Shown: positions 63,083 to 64,000 of the stretch, one piece after another
How positions within the stretch are numbered: position 1 is the first letter of the stretch
How the letters are laid out: each line of letters begins with the position of its first letter
DNA from: Hymenobacter gelipurpurascens
Lineage (GTDB): Bacteria; Bacteroidota; Bacteroidia; Cytophagales; Hymenobacteraceae
DNA: 64,000 nucleotides
Reading direction: 5' to 3'
NCBI RefSeq assembly: GCF_900187375.1
Contig: NZ_FYEW01000002.1
Coordinates: 186,001-250,000 of the forward strand
Notes under the pieces: generated by a model
What the model saw: the letters and a program-made list of their open reading frames with translations, nothing else
Told to the model about the DNA's origin: nothing
The model's database searches: none
Made by a program: the position numbers and the translations under genes

Positions 63083-63869
63083 GTGAGTGAAAAACGTTTA
63101 GTGAATTGAAACTGTGCTACAAGTTATGCTTTAGTGTTCAAAAGAGAAAAAATTTAATCAGTTCTAGTAACAAGCTATCCAAGCTCCAACTTATTTATTG
63201 ATCCAACATCATAGCTCTACTCAAAAATGATGGTATCTTTTCATGATAGCAATAGTTGCCAATGCAATGAATTAATATAATTATAATACAAATTATATTA
63301 ATTATAATACAATTAACGATTCTGACATTTTTAAATACCGCTGAGTGTAGCCTATAGAGATATTCTTCTCCTTAATTACTTATCACCGCGCGTAGCTTTA
63401 CTATAGCATAATAAGAATATGAAACTTCTATTTATAGCGAAGAGAATGTTCTTTACTGCATAAATAGATCCTTTGGAATACTGGTACTAGCCGTACGCAG
63501 TCAAGCTACTACTACGCTATAATCTACATCCAGCAACAGGACAGACTTGTTGAGGCGCACTCAGCCAGTTAAACGCGATCTGTCTTGGTCAAGTCTTTAT
63601 CGAGTGTCCTGTGACACGTCTTTATATCTAACCAGAAACCATATATCTAAACTACAATATATCAATCGAAACTGATCGACCTGTATTATTCACCGTTTAG
63701 CAGAGAAATTTATATCATTCAGCGAAAAAAACAAGCTTAATTTGAATACAAAGCGGTGTTTGTTGAAATATCTCCATAACTTTCCAACCGAGCTAGCACC
63801 CTTTGCAAGTGAGAGCATCTAGTAGCTGCTTCTTTTATCAACTCCAAAACTTCACTCACACCCTATTAC
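63083..63869. other. A/T-rich divergent region between two SusC genes
   Basis: A 787-base gap with no supported gene, much richer in A and T than the rest of the window. No clear TAnnTTTG box was found for either gene. A striking A/T palindrome lies at 63270-63303. Several homopolymer runs of A occur (for example near 63148 and 63727). It probably holds the promoters of both SusC operons, and the low G+C could mark foreign origin or a nucleoid-protein target; both are inference. Confidence 0.6.
63270..63303. repeat. A/T palindrome with flanking direct repeat
   Basis: Arms AATTAATATAATT (63270-63282) and AATTATATTAATT (63291-63303) are exact reverse complements, with an eight-base spacer. The sequence ATTATAATACAA occurs twice (63280-63291 and 63301-63312). 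It lies about 190 bases upstream of the minus-strand SusC start. Possible operator or A/T-binding-protein site. Confidence 0.6.
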
Positions 63870-64000
63870 ATGAATAAAGCATTACTTCTTGCTATACCAC
63901 TAGCTACCATGAGTGTAGCGCAGGTATTTGCACAAACTCGTACTATAAGCGGTCGGGTTACTGATCGGACCACCGGTGAAGGTCTTCCTGGCGTTACAGT
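63870..64000 (+). CDS. SusC/RagA-family TonB-linked receptor, 5' end only
   Basis: The first 43 codons of a third SusC-type gene, cut by the window end. The signal peptide is MNKALLLAIPLATMSVAQVFAQ. The next residues, TRTISGRVTDRTTGEGLPGVTV (by position 23-44), are the start of the carboxypeptidase-regulatory-like domain and are close to the same region of the divergent receptor at 59822-63082. The class is well supported by this start; the full length cannot be seen. Confidence 0.85.
   Translation, partial: MNKALLLAIPLATMSVAQVFAQTRTISGRVTDRTTGEGLPGVT

Noticed and set aside
1..64000. CRISPR array, tRNA genes, prophage or classical defence genes.
   Set aside because: No regularly spaced repeats, no cloverleaf-like sequences and no transposase, integrase, Cas, restriction or toxin-antitoxin genes were recognised on either strand.

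Overview
The window reads as chromosome of a member of the Bacteroidota, most likely Hymenobacteraceae and probably Hymenobacter-like. The evidence is three SusC/RagA-type TonB receptors with two SusD-type lipoproteins, a complete alternative complex III operon, a GSCFA-domain protein, Bacteroidota-type -33/-7 promoters (TTG, then 19-21 bases, then TAnnTTTG) and weak Shine-Dalgarno sites with several TTG starts. The genus is an inference; no rRNA gene is present. I saw no tRNA, CRISPR array, phage, transposase or classical defence locus.

Layout. 1-11.3 kb (minus strand): respiratory operon actABCDEF-coxB-coxA, encoding alternative complex III (quinol to cytochrome c) and an aa3-type oxidase, with coxA cut by the window edge. 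11.7-12.9 kb (+): rpsF-rpsR-rplI. 13-28 kb: a GSCFA protein with a long charged tail, priA, two small lipoproteins, a lipoprotein-like methyltransferase, queA, a Lys/Gly-repeat exported protein, an M14 peptidase, a CocE/NonD hydrolase and small unknowns. 28.4-32.9 kb: a SusC/SusD pair. 33-43 kb: ribonuclease D, the glyoxylate shunt (aceB-aceA) divergent from an ScfR/RamB-like regulator, mltG, a membrane glycosyltransferase-like protein, dtd and a MazG-like gene. 43-49 kb: comB, gcvT, a CZB / CHASE3-like histidine kinase / single-domain response regulator module, rnhB and a small protein. 49.4-58 kb (+): NUDIX, plsC, gatC, a 1018-residue membrane-TPR protein, an ABC ATPase, cobalamin adenosyltransferase, ilvE and prfB with its programmed +1 frameshift. 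58-64 kb: a second SusC/SusD pair and the start of a divergent third SusC.

The most unusual signal is not a gene. The hexamer TAGGCC/GGCCTA, mostly in the context ASTGGCCTAG, occurs far more often than chance, both between genes and in coding sequence. It forms the stem of at least one terminator-like hairpin and overlaps several stop codons. It is almost missing from the respiratory and ribosomal genes and from the right-hand SusC/D region. It resembles in behaviour the HIP1 octamer of cyanobacteria or the DNA uptake sequences of Neisseria and Pasteurellaceae; its role here is unknown.

Other points: a palindromic AGCGAATATTCGCT element overlaps the aceB promoter; -7 boxes lie 4-5 bases before the ATG of queA, plsC and rnhB; REP-like palindromes beginning GTCATTCC or GTCATGCT lie between genes; an orphan terminator with an upstream -7 box may mark a small RNA.
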